Source of the DNA: JAYPAN01 sp038123715
Lineage (GTDB): Bacteria > Pseudomonadota > Alphaproteobacteria > RS24
Direction: 5' to 3'
Assembly (NCBI GenBank): GCA_038123715.1
Contig: JAYPAN010000016.1
Location: 1-40,625, forward strand
Length of the DNA stretch: 40,625 nt
The notes under the pieces were generated by a model, which saw only the letters and a list, made by a program, of their open reading frames with translations, searched no databases and had not been told where the DNA came from. Below, in pieces: positions 8,765 through 17,484 of the stretch (position 1 is the first letter of the stretch; each line of letters opens with the position of its first letter). The translations under genes and the position numbers were made by a program.

Positions 8765-9427
8765 ATGTCAGACAAGAGCGCGCGCTTTGACGCTGTTTTA
8801 TGGGATTTTGGCGGCGTTATCACCTCCAGCCCGTTTGAAGCCTTCAATGTTTATGAAAAAGCAAACGGCCTGCCGGAGAATTTCATTCGCGGCATCAATG
8901 CGCGCGACCCAGACACAAATGCCTGGGCGCGCTTTGAGCGCAGCGAAATTGACGCGGCGCAATTTGATGCCGCGTTTCTGGCCGAGGCGGAAGCGCAGGG
9001 CCACAGTGTGCCGGGCAGTGATGTGCTGGCTTTGCTGGCCGGCACTATTCGCCCGGAAATGGTCGCGGTTCTGCACGGGCTGAAAGCGCGCGCCTATCGC
9101 ATTGGCTGTATCACCAATAATGTTAATACCGGCACAGGCGCAGGCATGGCGCGCAGCGCTGACATGGCGGCGGAAGTGGCCGAGGTGATGGCGCTGTTTG
9201 CCCATGTGGTCGAAAGCTCCAAAGTCGGCTTACGCAAACCCGATCCGGCAATTTATCAAATGGCCTGCGAGGCGCTGGATGTCGCGCCGGACAAATGTGT
9301 GTTTCTGGATGATTTGGGCATCAATCTGAAACCGGCCAAAGCGCTTGGCATGGGGACAATCAAAGTGACTGGCGCGGCTCAGGCGATTGCCGATTTATCG
9401 GCGCTGCTCGGCCATGATTTGCCCTGA
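8765..9427 (+). CDS. HAD-superfamily hydrolase (subfamily IA, epoxide-hydrolase-N/ACAD10-like)
   Basis: This 220-aa protein carries all four HAD motifs: motif I WDFGGV with the nucleophile Asp at about 14, motif II TNN (117-119), motif III lysine in LRKPDP (K158) and motif IV FLDD (182/183). In motif I the usual second aspartate (DxD) is Gly16, a variant common in the ACAD10/soluble-epoxide-hydrolase N-domain group, so classical phosphatase activity is not guaranteed. The helical cap lies between motifs I and II. The ribosome binding site is GGAG, 7 bases before the ATG. A bidirectional terminator follows. Confidence 0.85.
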   Translation: MSDKSARFDAVLWDFGGVITSSPFEAFNVYEKANGLPENFIRGINARDPDTNAWARFERSEIDAAQFDAAFLAEAEAQGHSVPGSDVLALLAGTIRPEMVAVLHGLKARAYRIGCITNNVNTGTGAGMARSADMAAEVAEVMALFAHVVESSKVGLRKPDPAIYQMACEALDVAPDKCVFLDDLGINLKPAKALGMGTIKVTGAAQAIADLSALLGHDLP

Positions 9428-9447
9428 ATGACATGAATTGTCATAAG

Positions 9448-9479
9448 AAAAAACCCCGCCCTTTTGAGGCGGGGTTTTA
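9448..9479. terminator. Bidirectional intrinsic terminator between the HAD hydrolase and the RND exporter
   Basis: CCCCGCC (9454-9460) pairs with GGCGGGG (9468-9474) around a 7-base loop. A-rich sequence flanks it on the left and TTTT on the right, so it can stop transcription from both sides of this convergent pair. Confidence 0.88.
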
Positions 9480-9498
9480 TATTCGCTCATCTGTCGCG

Positions 9499-12099
9499 CT
9501 AATGCGCCAGCGCCCCTGACGGTGCGCGCGGCGGCGTTTTGCGCGGCATCAGCATTTCAAGCACGACTGCCAATGCGGGCAGCACTGTGACCGCCATAAA
9601 CATGTTAATCATGAACATGAAAGTCAGCAGCAGCCCCATATCGGCTTGGAACTTGAGCGCCGAAAACGCCCAAGTCGAGACACCGACCGCCATTGTCAGC
9701 GCGGTAAACACCACGGCCATGCCGGTTTCGGTCAGCGTATTGCGGAAACTTTCGGTCACATTCAGACCTTCCGACAAATGGAACTGGATACGGTTGTAGA
9801 TATAAAAGGCGTAATCCACCCCAAGGCCAACCGCCAGCACCATAACCGGCAATGTCGCAACGGTCAGGCCGATTTCCAGCACTTCCATAAACCAATAGCC
9901 CATGAAAGTCGCCAAAGTCAGCGGCACACAACAGGCCAGCGTCGCCCGCCAATCGCGATAGGTGAAAATAACCAGCGCAATAATGGTCATGTAAACATAA
10001 ATCATCATCGGCAATTCAGAGGCTTCGATTTCCTCATTCACCGCCGCCTGAACACCCATATTGCCCGACGCCAGACGGATTTGAACCGGCACAATTTCAT
10101 GGCTCACAACATTTATGCCGCGCGCCGCAACGGCTTTGACCAGCGCATCAGGGTCATCTTTTTCAACATCATAGGTAATGGCCAGCGCCGAGCGCACGCC
10201 ATCATCGACAATATCCGTTGTAATGCCCAACTCAATGTCACCGGCATCGCGCATGGGCGGGTCAGTGAGTATATTGACATTGGCAATCGGCGCCGGATGT
10301 TCATCGCGGAAGGTTTTTACCGCATCGGTCACGGCTTTAATCGTTGTCGCCTTGGCATCATCAAGGAAGACAAGCTGTGTCAGCAATGTGCATTCCTCAT
10401 TCAGCAGGCCGGTTGATGTGCCAATCGGCGATTGCGCCTGCACCAACGCATATTTATTGCGCGGCAGCGCCTGCCATTTCAGATTGCCCTCATTAAAGCC
10501 GGAACTGGACTGGCGGGTAATATAGGGCAGGGACAGCACCAGCGACACGCCCTCCACATTCCGCAAATACCAGGTGAACTCGTTCAGATATTTCATATAA
10601 GGGTAGTTGATGCAGGCCTCGCGCGGTGTTTCGACAATGACGGTCAGCAAATTCAGCCCCAGCGCGAATTTTTCAGCCACGGCGCGGCTGTCCTGATTAT
10701 AGCGCGCTTCCTTGCGTAATTCCGGCGAACCGGCATGCAGCGCGCCGACATGGCGATCTTGGCTTTGAATAAAGGCCGTGACGAATAACAGGCTCGACAA
10801 TATCACCACACCGACCGCAATGCGGGGCTGGGCAATCATGCTGAGACGCTCCATCAGCTTGACCCGTGTGGCGCGCGCCTTGGCGGCACGCTCAACGAAA
10901 TTATCATCTACTTTGAAATAAGACGCCAAAAGCGGCAGCATGACCAGATTGGTCAGGATTTTCAGCGCGACGCCGATTGAGGCAGTCACCGACAATTCTT
11001 TAATCATCTGAATCGGGATGATATAGAGCGTGCCAAAGCCGACAAGGTCGGTGACCAGCGCCATGGAGCCGGGTATTAACAGGCCGCGAAAACTTGAACG
11101 CGCCGCTTCATCGCTTGACTTGCCATTGGATATTTCCGCCGTGATGAGATTGATTTGCTGCACACCGTGGCTCACACCAATCGCAAAGACGAGAAATGGC
11201 ACAAGAATGGCCAGCGGGTCGAGGCCATAACCGAGAATGTTCAAAATGCCGAATTGCCAGACCAGTGAGGTCAGCGAACAAAACAGCGGCAGGAAAGTCA
11301 GCACAGCAGAGCGCGCATAGACATAAACCGCCATAATGGTGAGCAGGAAGGCAATGCCGAAAAACTGCACAACTGTGCGTGCGCCATCGGCAATATCGCC
11401 AATCAGCTTGGCAAAGCCGATAATTTGAATCTCATATTTATCATTCTCAAACTTGCCACGAATTTCCGATTCCAGCTTGTCGGCAAGGTCGAAATAATCA
11501 AGCCTTTCGCCGGTTTTAACATTGAAATCGAGCAATTCGGCGCGCACCATAGCGGCGGTAAAATCATTGGCTACAAGACGCCCGACAAAGCCGCCGCGCA
11601 CCACATTATTTTCGATAATGTCCAGCGCCGGTTCACAGCTGGTCACAAGGCTGGCGGTTTTCAGCCGCGATACGCATTGATTGTCCAGCGTATCAACCGT
11701 GATAGTGCCGGGTATCACATCATCGGCGACAAAGCCATCTTCGGTAATCTCAAAATAGCGCGAATTGGGCGTCCACAACGAGGTCAGCGTATGACGCGCC
11801 ACGCCGGGCATATAAAACAGCGCATCGGTCAGGTCTTTGTAAGTGCCGAAAAAATCCTTGTTCCAGATAACCCCGTCGCGCTGCTTCAGCACCACAATAA
11901 TGCGGTTTGAGCCGAATAAGCGGTCACGATATTCCTGAAATGTCTGGATATATTCATGGCCGGATGGCAATTGCTTTTCAAAGCCGGCATCCATTCGCAA
12001 ATTGGTCGCGTAATAGCCGCTGTAAACAGTGAAAGCTGCAAAGGCCGCCAGAATAAAAGTGCGGTATTTGAATAGGATTTGTTCGAGTTTTTCTACCAT
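9499..12099 (-). CDS. RND superfamily exporter (MMPL-like, COG1033 type)
   Basis: With the ATG at 12099, preceded by GGGAGGG, the protein is 866 aa. It has the duplicated RND plan: an N-terminal membrane helix (TFILAAFAAFTVYSGYY), a large periplasmic loop, a five- to six-helix bundle (about 245-440) with the sterol-sensing-like segment VFAIGVSHGVQQINLI, then a second helix, a second periplasmic loop and a second bundle containing VLAVGLGVDYAFYIYNRI. Proteins of this group export lipids or hydrophobic compounds using proton motive force. No membrane-fusion protein or outer-membrane channel gene is adjacent, so it probably acts alone or with unlinked partners. It is divergent from mmcB. Confidence 0.85.
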   Translation of the reverse strand: MVEKLEQILFKYRTFILAAFAAFTVYSGYYATNLRMDAGFEKQLPSGHEYIQTFQEYRDRLFGSNRIIVVLKQRDGVIWNKDFFGTYKDLTDALFYMPGVARHTLTSLWTPNSRYFEITEDGFVADDVIPGTITVDTLDNQCVSRLKTASLVTSCEPALDIIENNVVRGGFVGRLVANDFTAAMVRAELLDFNVKTGERLDYFDLADKLESEIRGKFENDKYEIQIIGFAKLIGDIADGARTVVQFFGIAFLLTIMAVYVYARSAVLTFLPLFCSLTSLVWQFGILNILGYGLDPLAILVPFLVFAIGVSHGVQQINLITAEISNGKSSDEAARSSFRGLLIPGSMALVTDLVGFGTLYIIPIQMIKELSVTASIGVALKILTNLVMLPLLASYFKVDDNFVERAAKARATRVKLMERLSMIAQPRIAVGVVILSSLLFVTAFIQSQDRHVGALHAGSPELRKEARYNQDSRAVAEKFALGLNLLTVIVETPREACINYPYMKYLNEFTWYLRNVEGVSLVLSLPYITRQSSSGFNEGNLKWQALPRNKYALVQAQSPIGTSTGLLNEECTLLTQLVFLDDAKATTIKAVTDAVKTFRDEHPAPIANVNILTDPPMRDAGDIELGITTDIVDDGVRSALAITYDVEKDDPDALVKAVAARGINVVSHEIVPVQIRLASGNMGVQAAVNEEIEASELPMMIYVYMTIIALVIFTYRDWRATLACCVPLTLATFMGYWFMEVLEIGLTVATLPVMVLAVGLGVDYAFYIYNRIQFHLSEGLNVTESFRNTLTETGMAVVFTALTMAVGVSTWAFSALKFQADMGLLLTFMFMINMFMAVTVLPALAVVLEMLMPRKTPPRAPSGALAH

Positions 12100-12170
12100 C
12101 TTACCCTCCCGTAAGAAAAGTTTTGTGACCGAGCAGACGCAACACACACTCCGATACAAATTGGCCTCAA

Positions 12171-12280
12171 GCTATAGCAAATTAGGCGCGCAAGGCTAGG
12201 AAAAAAATGACGCATCCGTCAATAAATCATGATTTTTTAGCGGCCATCGAGGCGGGTTTTTCAAACAAAGTTTTGTTTTC
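12171..12280. promoter_or_regulatory. RND exporter/mmcB divergent control region with stacked palindromes
   Basis: Four elements lie within 110 bases. An extended -10-like TGCTATAGC on the minus strand (12171-12179) points at the RND gene. TGACG-CATC-CGTCA (12208-12221) is an inverted repeat. AAATCATGATTT (12224-12235) is a perfect palindrome. AAACAAA-GT-TTTGTTT (12263-12278) is a 7-2-7 inverted repeat. One or more are plausible repressor sites; none matches a regulator box I can name. Confidence 0.4.
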
Positions 12281-12304
12281 ATTCCCCGAAGCCCATGCGC
12301 CTGC

Positions 12305-12316
12305 TAGATTGGGTGC
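12305..12316 (+). promoter_or_regulatory. Extended -10-like element placed for leaderless mmcB transcription
   Basis: TGC-TAGATT (hexamer 12305-12310) is followed by exactly six bases and then the mmcB ATG, so transcription would start at or next to the A of the start codon. No Shine-Dalgarno is visible in front of the gene, and no good -35 is seen. Confidence 0.35.
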
Positions 12317-12814
12317 ATGGAAGATATTGGAGAAGATGACGCGCTTGCACCGGTCGGTAATCTGTCGCAAGCCGCATTAATGGTGCAGCGCGGGGTTTCG
12401 CGCATGTTGGGGCGACAAAATATCGCTTGTTTACAGGAGGTTAGCCTGCCCAATAAGCGCCGCGCCGACCTTGTGGCCGTGCTGCCCAAGGGCGAATTAT
12501 GGATTATTGAGATAAAAAGCGGCCTGCCGGATTTTCAGGCCGACCAAAAATGGCCGGATTATCTGGCCTTTTGCGACCGGTTTTTCTTCGCCATTGACGC
12601 TGATTTTCCGCGCGACCGCCTGCCCGACAATACCGGCATTATTTTGGCCGATGCTTATGATGCCGACATTATTGTCGAAGCGCCCCACCACAAGCTGGCT
12701 GCCGCCCGCCGCCACGCCATGACGCGCCGTTTGGCGCGGATTGGCGCATTTCGCGCCATGCGACAGGCCGACCCAAGGCGGCGCAATATGATTTTTGAAG
12801 GCAATAAAGACTAG
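12317..12814 (+). CDS. mmcB: MmcB family DNA repair protein
   Basis: This 165-aa protein of the MmcB family has a nuclease-like PD-(D/E)xK arrangement: RRADLVAV (D51) followed by WIIEIKS (E65, K67), then the conserved DYLAFCDRFFFAI segment. In Caulobacter MmcB is SOS-induced and contributes to mitomycin C resistance. I did not find the alphaproteobacterial LexA direct repeat (GTTC-N7-GTTC) upstream, so SOS control here is unproven. Its stop overlaps the regA stop by four bases (CTAG at 12811-12814), each using TAG on its own strand. Confidence 0.85.
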   Translation: MEDIGEDDALAPVGNLSQAALMVQRGVSRMLGRQNIACLQEVSLPNKRRADLVAVLPKGELWIIEIKSGLPDFQADQKWPDYLAFCDRFFFAIDADFPRDRLPDNTGIILADAYDADIIVEAPHHKLAAARRHAMTRRLARIGAFRAMRQADPRRRNMIFEGNKD

Positions 12815-13365
12815 CGCGGCGCGCGCTTGGCAAGAATCCGTTGCAATGTCCGCCGGTGCATATTGAGCCGCCGCGCCGTTTCCGACACATTACGGTCACA
12901 CAGTTCAAACACACGCTGAATATGCTCCCAGCGCACACGGTCAGCCGACATTGGGTTTTCCGGCGGCGCGGCGCGATTGCCGGTCTCCGCCATCAGTGCG
13001 GCAAAAACCTCATTGGCATCAGCCGGTTTAGCCAGATAATCCACCGCGCCGCGTTTGACCGCCTCAACTGCGGTGGCGATGTTGCCATAGCCGGTCAGCA
13101 TGATAATGCGCGCATCGGAATTGTCGGCTTGCAGTTTTTCAACCACATCAAGCCCATTGCCGTCGTCAAGGCGCATATCAACCACCGCAAAACCGGGTCT
13201 GACTTTGCGACCCAGCGCAATGCCTTCGGCCACAGATGCGGCGCAATGCACCTCAAAACCGCGACTTTCCATAGCGCGCGCCAGACGGTTCAGCCAAGGC
13301 TGGTCGTCATCAACCAGCAAAAGCGTGTTGTTTTCGGCCAAATCAGGTTTCTCCACTGCGTTCAT
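12811..13365 (-). CDS. regA: Global redox response regulator RegA/ActR/PrrA
   Basis: This 184-aa protein has a receiver domain at residues 14-125 with the acidic pocket D19-D21, phospho-acceptor D63 (FAVVDMRLDDG), T91 and K113 (LAKPAD). A Pro-rich linker (AAPPENP) leads to a Fis-type helix-turn-helix (about 150-182, SETARRLNMHRRTLQRILAKR), which is nearly invariant in RegA orthologues. It controls respiration, electron-carrier and, in phototrophs, photosynthesis genes in response to redox. It is 45 bases downstream of regB on the same strand, so probably co-transcribed. Confidence 0.94.
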   Translation of the reverse strand: MNAVEKPDLAENNTLLLVDDDQPWLNRLARAMESRGFEVHCAASVAEGIALGRKVRPGFAVVDMRLDDGNGLDVVEKLQADNSDARIIMLTGYGNIATAVEAVKRGAVDYLAKPADANEVFAALMAETGNRAAPPENPMSADRVRWEHIQRVFELCDRNVSETARRLNMHRRTLQRILAKRAPR

Positions 13366-13410
13366 TGGACAACTCCGTTGCTCGCTTGGCTGATATAGGA
13401 TTTTTGCGCT

Positions 13411-14793
13411 TTAATTCAAGCCCTTCGGCTCTTCCAACATTTTCCGCGGCCATCTGATTTGCACACAAGCACCCTTCGGGAAGCTGCCATCCACATCTTC
13501 CTGCCCCCGCATATTGCGGGCGCTGATGCTGCCGCCCGACCGGCGCAACAGCGTGCTGGCAATAAAAAAGCCAAGGCCGAGGCCGAAACCGCCCTCTTCT
13601 GCGCTTTCGGCGCCGCTTTTATTGCCCCCCGGCACACTTAGCCGCGAGCTGTTATAGGGTTCCCCCAAACGCGCGAGAATATCAGCTTCAAAGCCGGGGC
13701 CATCATCTATCACATCGATTGTCACTTGCTGCGCCGAATAGCGGGCGCGAACAAAAACCTGCGCTTTGGCAAAAGAAACTGCATTTTCAATGATATTGCC
13801 AAGTCCGTAAATCAGTTCTGGCTGACGCGCCACAATTGGCTCGGCTGTTGCCAGCAAACCATTAGCCTGACAGGAAATGCCCAATTGCTTTTCATGCGGC
13901 CCGATTTCCAGCACTGCCTCGTCCAGCAAAGCGTGAAGCGGCATATGCGACAAAACCGGGTCGTCGGCATTTTGCGCCGTCAGCGAGGCCAGAATATCGC
14001 GGCAGCGATTGGCCTGTTCGTGCATCAGCGCGATATCCTCTTTCATGTCATCGGGCAGGCCGGTCAGGTTTTGCAATTCGCCGCTAATCAGCGTGATGGT
14101 AGAAAGCGGCGTGCCAAGCTGATGGGCAGCAGCAGCAGCCAGCCCGTCCAGTTCCGACAATCTTTGCTCGCGCGCCAGCACATCTTGGGTTTTGGCCAGC
14201 GCCGCCGACAGCCGACGCCCCTCATGGCTGACCCGCCAGACATAGGCCGGAATAAAGGCCAGCGCCAGCAAAAGTGCCGTCCAAATGCCGAGCCGATATT
14301 GCAGTGGAATATCCGGCGGCAGGCCAAGCCAAGGCAATGGTTCGTGGAAAACCAGCAAAATCGTTGATAACAGGCTGGCAAAAACAACCAATAAAACTGT
14401 CGTGCGCGCTTCCAAAAGGCTGGCGGAAATTGTCACCGGTGCCAGCATGAGCAGGGCAAACGGGTTGAGCAAGCCGCCGGTCAAATATAAAAGCATCGCC
14501 AATTGCGCCAAATCATAGGCCAGATAGACCGCCGTTTGCTGACGCGACAACACATGTGTCACCGGATAGTTGAAATCCAAATAGACATTCAACCCCACTG
14601 ACAGGCCAATAATCACCAATAATTCAGCCAGGGGCAGGTCAAAGCCCAAAACAACATGGGTGAACACGACCGCAACTGTCTGCCCCAGCACGGCCAGCCA
14701 ACGCAGAAAGATTTGCACCCGCAAACGCAACCCGCCCTGAAACTGCAAAGTCGGGTCAATCTGGCGCGGCTGCTGAAAACGGGTCTGGCTCAT
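13411..14793 (-). CDS. regB: Redox sensor histidine kinase RegB/ActS/PrrB
   Basis: Starting at the ATG at 14793 the protein is 460 aa, the usual RegB length. It has six membrane segments (about 28-185), with the quinone-sensing motif GGLLNPF at 106-112. The H-box is AAAAHQLGTPLSTI, with phospho-acceptor H224. C264 lies in NRCRDIL, 40 residues after the histidine, the same spacing as the redox-active H225/C265 pair of Rhodobacter capsulatus RegB. N, G1 and G2 ATP-binding boxes follow (IIENAVSFA, DDGPGF, GFGLGLGF). It phosphorylates RegA. A GTG/ATG further upstream would add residues with no family support. Confidence 0.94.
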   Translation of the reverse strand: MSQTRFQQPRQIDPTLQFQGGLRLRVQIFLRWLAVLGQTVAVVFTHVVLGFDLPLAELLVIIGLSVGLNVYLDFNYPVTHVLSRQQTAVYLAYDLAQLAMLLYLTGGLLNPFALLMLAPVTISASLLEARTTVLLVVFASLLSTILLVFHEPLPWLGLPPDIPLQYRLGIWTALLLALAFIPAYVWRVSHEGRRLSAALAKTQDVLAREQRLSELDGLAAAAAHQLGTPLSTITLISGELQNLTGLPDDMKEDIALMHEQANRCRDILASLTAQNADDPVLSHMPLHALLDEAVLEIGPHEKQLGISCQANGLLATAEPIVARQPELIYGLGNIIENAVSFAKAQVFVRARYSAQQVTIDVIDDGPGFEADILARLGEPYNSSRLSVPGGNKSGAESAEEGGFGLGLGFFIASTLLRRSGGSISARNMRGQEDVDGSFPKGACVQIRWPRKMLEEPKGLN

Positions 14794-14827
14794 ACGGTCA
14801 CATTCCTGCCCGGCAATCACCGCACCT

Positions 14828-14903
14828 GCGACATGAGGCGGCTTGCAGGCGGCATGACGCATCAGTATATGGGTAAGAAGTTGTCATTAAGACGATATAT
14901 CGT
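14828..14903. promoter_or_regulatory. regB/SCO divergent promoter region with possible RegA-type site
   Basis: On the plus strand TTGCAG (14843-14848) and TATATG (14866-14871) are 17 bases apart and could drive the SCO gene. Just upstream, GCGAC-N5-GCGGC (14828-14842) resembles the GC-rich half-sites reported for RegA/PrrA. A perfect 12-bp palindrome, ACGATATATCGT, sits at 14892-14903 in the SCO leader. The assignments are tentative. Confidence 0.3.
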
Positions 14904-14939
14904 TCCGCAGCACCGTCGGCAAGCGGCAGGGAGAGCATA

Positions 14940-15557
14940 ATGGGTAAATCGCAGAAAACAGCCTTTGCATTGGCCGCCGCCGGTTTGCTGGTCATACTGG
15001 CTTTGCTGGTCGCCGATATTATTCGCCGTGAGGCCACAAGCCCCGCCGCAGCGCCGTCGCGCCCGGATATTGGCGGCGCGTTCAGCCTTGTTGACATGAA
15101 TGGGCAGAATGTCACGCAAGCACAATATGCCGGAAAAAACCTGCTGATTTATTTCGGCTTCACCTATTGCCCCGATGTCTGCCCGATGGCGCTGATGCAT
15201 ATGGGCGGTGCGCTGGATATTCTGGCCGAAAGCGCGCCGCAACGCGCTGCCAGTGTGCAACCGCTTTTCATCACGGTTGACCCGGAGCGCGACACGCCCG
15301 AAGCGCTGGCCGAATATATGACCAATTTTCACCCGCACCTTGTCGGCCTGACCGGTTCGCCCGAACAAATCCGCGACACGCTGGCCGTTTACCGCGTCTA
15401 TGCCAGCAAAGTCATGGATGAAGGCGCCAGCGATTATTTGATGGATCACAGTTCGATTATTTATTTAATGGATGGCGAAAATCGCTATCTGGCGCATTTC
15501 GACCATAATCTGCCGGCTCAAGAACTGGCAGCGCGCTTGCAGCAAAAACTGCCCTGA
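14940..15557 (+). CDS. senC: SCO1/SenC/PrrC family copper-binding protein
   Basis: This 205-aa protein has an N-terminal membrane anchor (residues 8-27) and a periplasmic thioredoxin-like domain. It carries the copper ligands in YCPDVCP (C77, C81) and the distal histidine H170 in YLMDHSS. SCO proteins deliver copper or reduce CuA cysteines during cytochrome oxidase assembly, and in Rhodobacter the orthologue SenC/PrrC sits in the reg/prr cluster. Here it is divergent from regB. GGGAGAG before the ATG is a good ribosome binding site. Confidence 0.92.
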   Translation: MGKSQKTAFALAAAGLLVILALLVADIIRREATSPAAAPSRPDIGGAFSLVDMNGQNVTQAQYAGKNLLIYFGFTYCPDVCPMALMHMGGALDILAESAPQRAASVQPLFITVDPERDTPEALAEYMTNFHPHLVGLTGSPEQIRDTLAVYRVYASKVMDEGASDYLMDHSSIIYLMDGENRYLAHFDHNLPAQELAARLQQKLP

Positions 15558-15573
15558 CTTGCCGCAAAAGCGT

Positions 15574-17433
15574 TTACCCGCCAAACAGCCATTTCAGAAA
15601 ATCACCTTCCTGTGACCCCATGCCAGGCAAATCAGCGCGGGCGCGGTCTTTTTGCCGCGCCATGAAATCATGCCAGATTTGCGCTGGCAGGCCACCGCCA
15701 GTTACACGCTGCATGGCGCGCCCGTCATCATTGCCGACCCAAACGCCAACCACCAGCGCGCCCGTATAGCCGACAAACCAAGCATCGCGCCAATTTTGCG
15801 ATGTGCCGGTTTTGCCGCCAATCTGCAAGCCATTTATGGCCGCGCGCCGACCCGTGCCATCCACTGTCGCGGCATGCAACATGGCATTCATCGCCGCCAC
15901 ATTGTCTCTGCCGACCACACGCAAGGGTTTGGCGAGCTGGCGTTCATAAAGCACATCACCGGTGGCCGTCACCACATTGGAAATCACATAGGGGATGGTC
16001 TGAAATCCGCCATTGGCGAAATGAGCATAAGCGCTGGTCAATTCCAGCAAATTAACCTCGAAACTGCCCAATGCCAGCGACGGGTGCGGCCTGAGTGGCG
16101 AGGTAATGCCGAGGCGTTCGGCAATCGCAATCACCTTTTCGCGTCCGGTCGCTTCGCTGATTTGCGTCGCCACCGTATTCAGCGAATAAATCAACGCCTG
16201 CTGCGCCGTCACATTGCCGCGATATTCATCATTATAGTTTTTCGGCGTCCAATCACCGACTGAAAAAGGCGCATCAATGAAACGGTCATCCGGTTTTAAC
16301 CCATTTTCCAATGCCGCCAGAAACACCAAAGGCTTAAAGGCCGAGCCGGGCTGTCTTTGTGCCGAAACGGCGCGGTTAAACTGGCTGCGCGCATAGGCAC
16401 GCCCGCCCACCATAGCCCGCACCGCCCCGTCCGGCGTCATCACCACCATAGCCGCCTGTGTCGCCCCCAAACGCCGCCCTTCTGTCTCAAGCTGCCTTTG
16501 GATGATTTGCTCTGCCGCAAGCTGCATGGTCGGGTCAATTGTTGTCATGACATCCAAATCCGCGCCCGGACGACCGACAAAATCGGGCAATTGCTCCATT
16601 GCCCAATCCAGCGCGTAATGCGCTGCATTATTGCTGCGCGGCTGGATAACGACCGAGGCCAGCAGATTTTCCGTATCCGGCTGATTGTCCAGATAACCGG
16701 CCTCATCCATCGCTTGCAGCACCAGCCTGGCACGCGCGCGCGCCGCTTGCGGGTCGCGGGTTGGCGCATAGCGCGACGGCGCTTTCAAGAGACCGGCCAA
16801 TATCGCTGCCTCACCCAGCGTCAAAGATTGTGCCGGTCGATTGAAATAAATATCCGCCGCCGCCTGCACCCCATAAGCACCGGCGCCAAAATAGACGCGG
16901 TTCAGATAAAGCGCGATAATTTCCTGCTTGGTCAGCTTGGCTTCCAGCCAAAAGGCGAGCAATAATTCCTGCACTTTGCGTTTGAATGTGCGCTCCGGCG
17001 TCAAAAACACATTTTTGGCAAGTTGCTGGGTCAGGGTCGAGCCGCCCTGCTCAAGCCGTCCGGCGCGCAAATTAACCAGCATGGCGCGCGCCAGCCCGCG
17101 CGGGTCAAGGCCGAAATGGTCGAAAAACCGCCGGTCTTCAATCGCCACCACCGCCTCAACCAAATGCAGCGGCAAATCGGCATAAAGCAGGCCATCGCGC
17201 GATTGTCCGCCACTGCCGCGCCGGTCAAGCAGCGTATCCTGCGCCGAATAAATGTGAATTTCCGGGCTGCGGTCAACCCGCCAGAGATCGTCCGTATCCG
17301 GCAGGTCAAGCGCGTAAATAAAGGCCAGCCCGCCAAACCCAAGGCCGAGCCAGACCAGCGCCACCATGCCCCAATAGAACAGCCTGCCCCAAAACGAGCG
17401 TTTTTTTACCGCGCTGTCATCCGAGCTTACCAC
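15574..17433 (-). CDS. Class A penicillin-binding protein (PBP1-type transglycosylase/transpeptidase)
   Basis: This 619-aa bifunctional peptidoglycan synthase has a basic N-terminus and membrane anchor (about 17-42). The GT51 domain has the catalytic Glu in VAIEDRRFFDHFGLD (E99) and GGSTLTQQLAKN (130-141). The transpeptidase domain has the SxxK serine in GSAFK (S364, K367), SLN (417-419) and KTGTS (541-545). The start is GTG at 17433 with CAGGGTGA upstream. It lies downstream of gyrB on the same strand with a 51-base gap. The short form without a large OB-domain insertion fits PbpG/PBP1c-like alphaproteobacterial enzymes rather than long MrcA; I leave the symbol open. Confidence 0.9.
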   Translation of the reverse strand: MVSSDDSAVKKRSFWGRLFYWGMVALVWLGLGFGGLAFIYALDLPDTDDLWRVDRSPEIHIYSAQDTLLDRRGSGGQSRDGLLYADLPLHLVEAVVAIEDRRFFDHFGLDPRGLARAMLVNLRAGRLEQGGSTLTQQLAKNVFLTPERTFKRKVQELLLAFWLEAKLTKQEIIALYLNRVYFGAGAYGVQAAADIYFNRPAQSLTLGEAAILAGLLKAPSRYAPTRDPQAARARARLVLQAMDEAGYLDNQPDTENLLASVVIQPRSNNAAHYALDWAMEQLPDFVGRPGADLDVMTTIDPTMQLAAEQIIQRQLETEGRRLGATQAAMVVMTPDGAVRAMVGGRAYARSQFNRAVSAQRQPGSAFKPLVFLAALENGLKPDDRFIDAPFSVGDWTPKNYNDEYRGNVTAQQALIYSLNTVATQISEATGREKVIAIAERLGITSPLRPHPSLALGSFEVNLLELTSAYAHFANGGFQTIPYVISNVVTATGDVLYERQLAKPLRVVGRDNVAAMNAMLHAATVDGTGRRAAINGLQIGGKTGTSQNWRDAWFVGYTGALVVGVWVGNDDGRAMQRVTGGGLPAQIWHDFMARQKDRARADLPGMGSQEGDFLKWLFGG

Positions 17434-17484
17434 TTGTGCGTCACCCTGCCCCCGTGCTGTCGCTCATCCGCTTGCGGTATCCGG

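Noticed and set aside
9428..9444. ATGACA-TGAAT-TGTCAT inverted repeat just after the HAD gene as an operator
   Set aside because: It overlaps the gene's stop and precedes a terminator; it is more likely part of the 3' untranslated structure.
12240..12316. SOS (LexA) box for mmcB
   Set aside because: The alphaproteobacterial direct repeat GTTC-N7-GTTC was looked for and not found; the AAACAAA/TTTGTTT palindrome does not match it.
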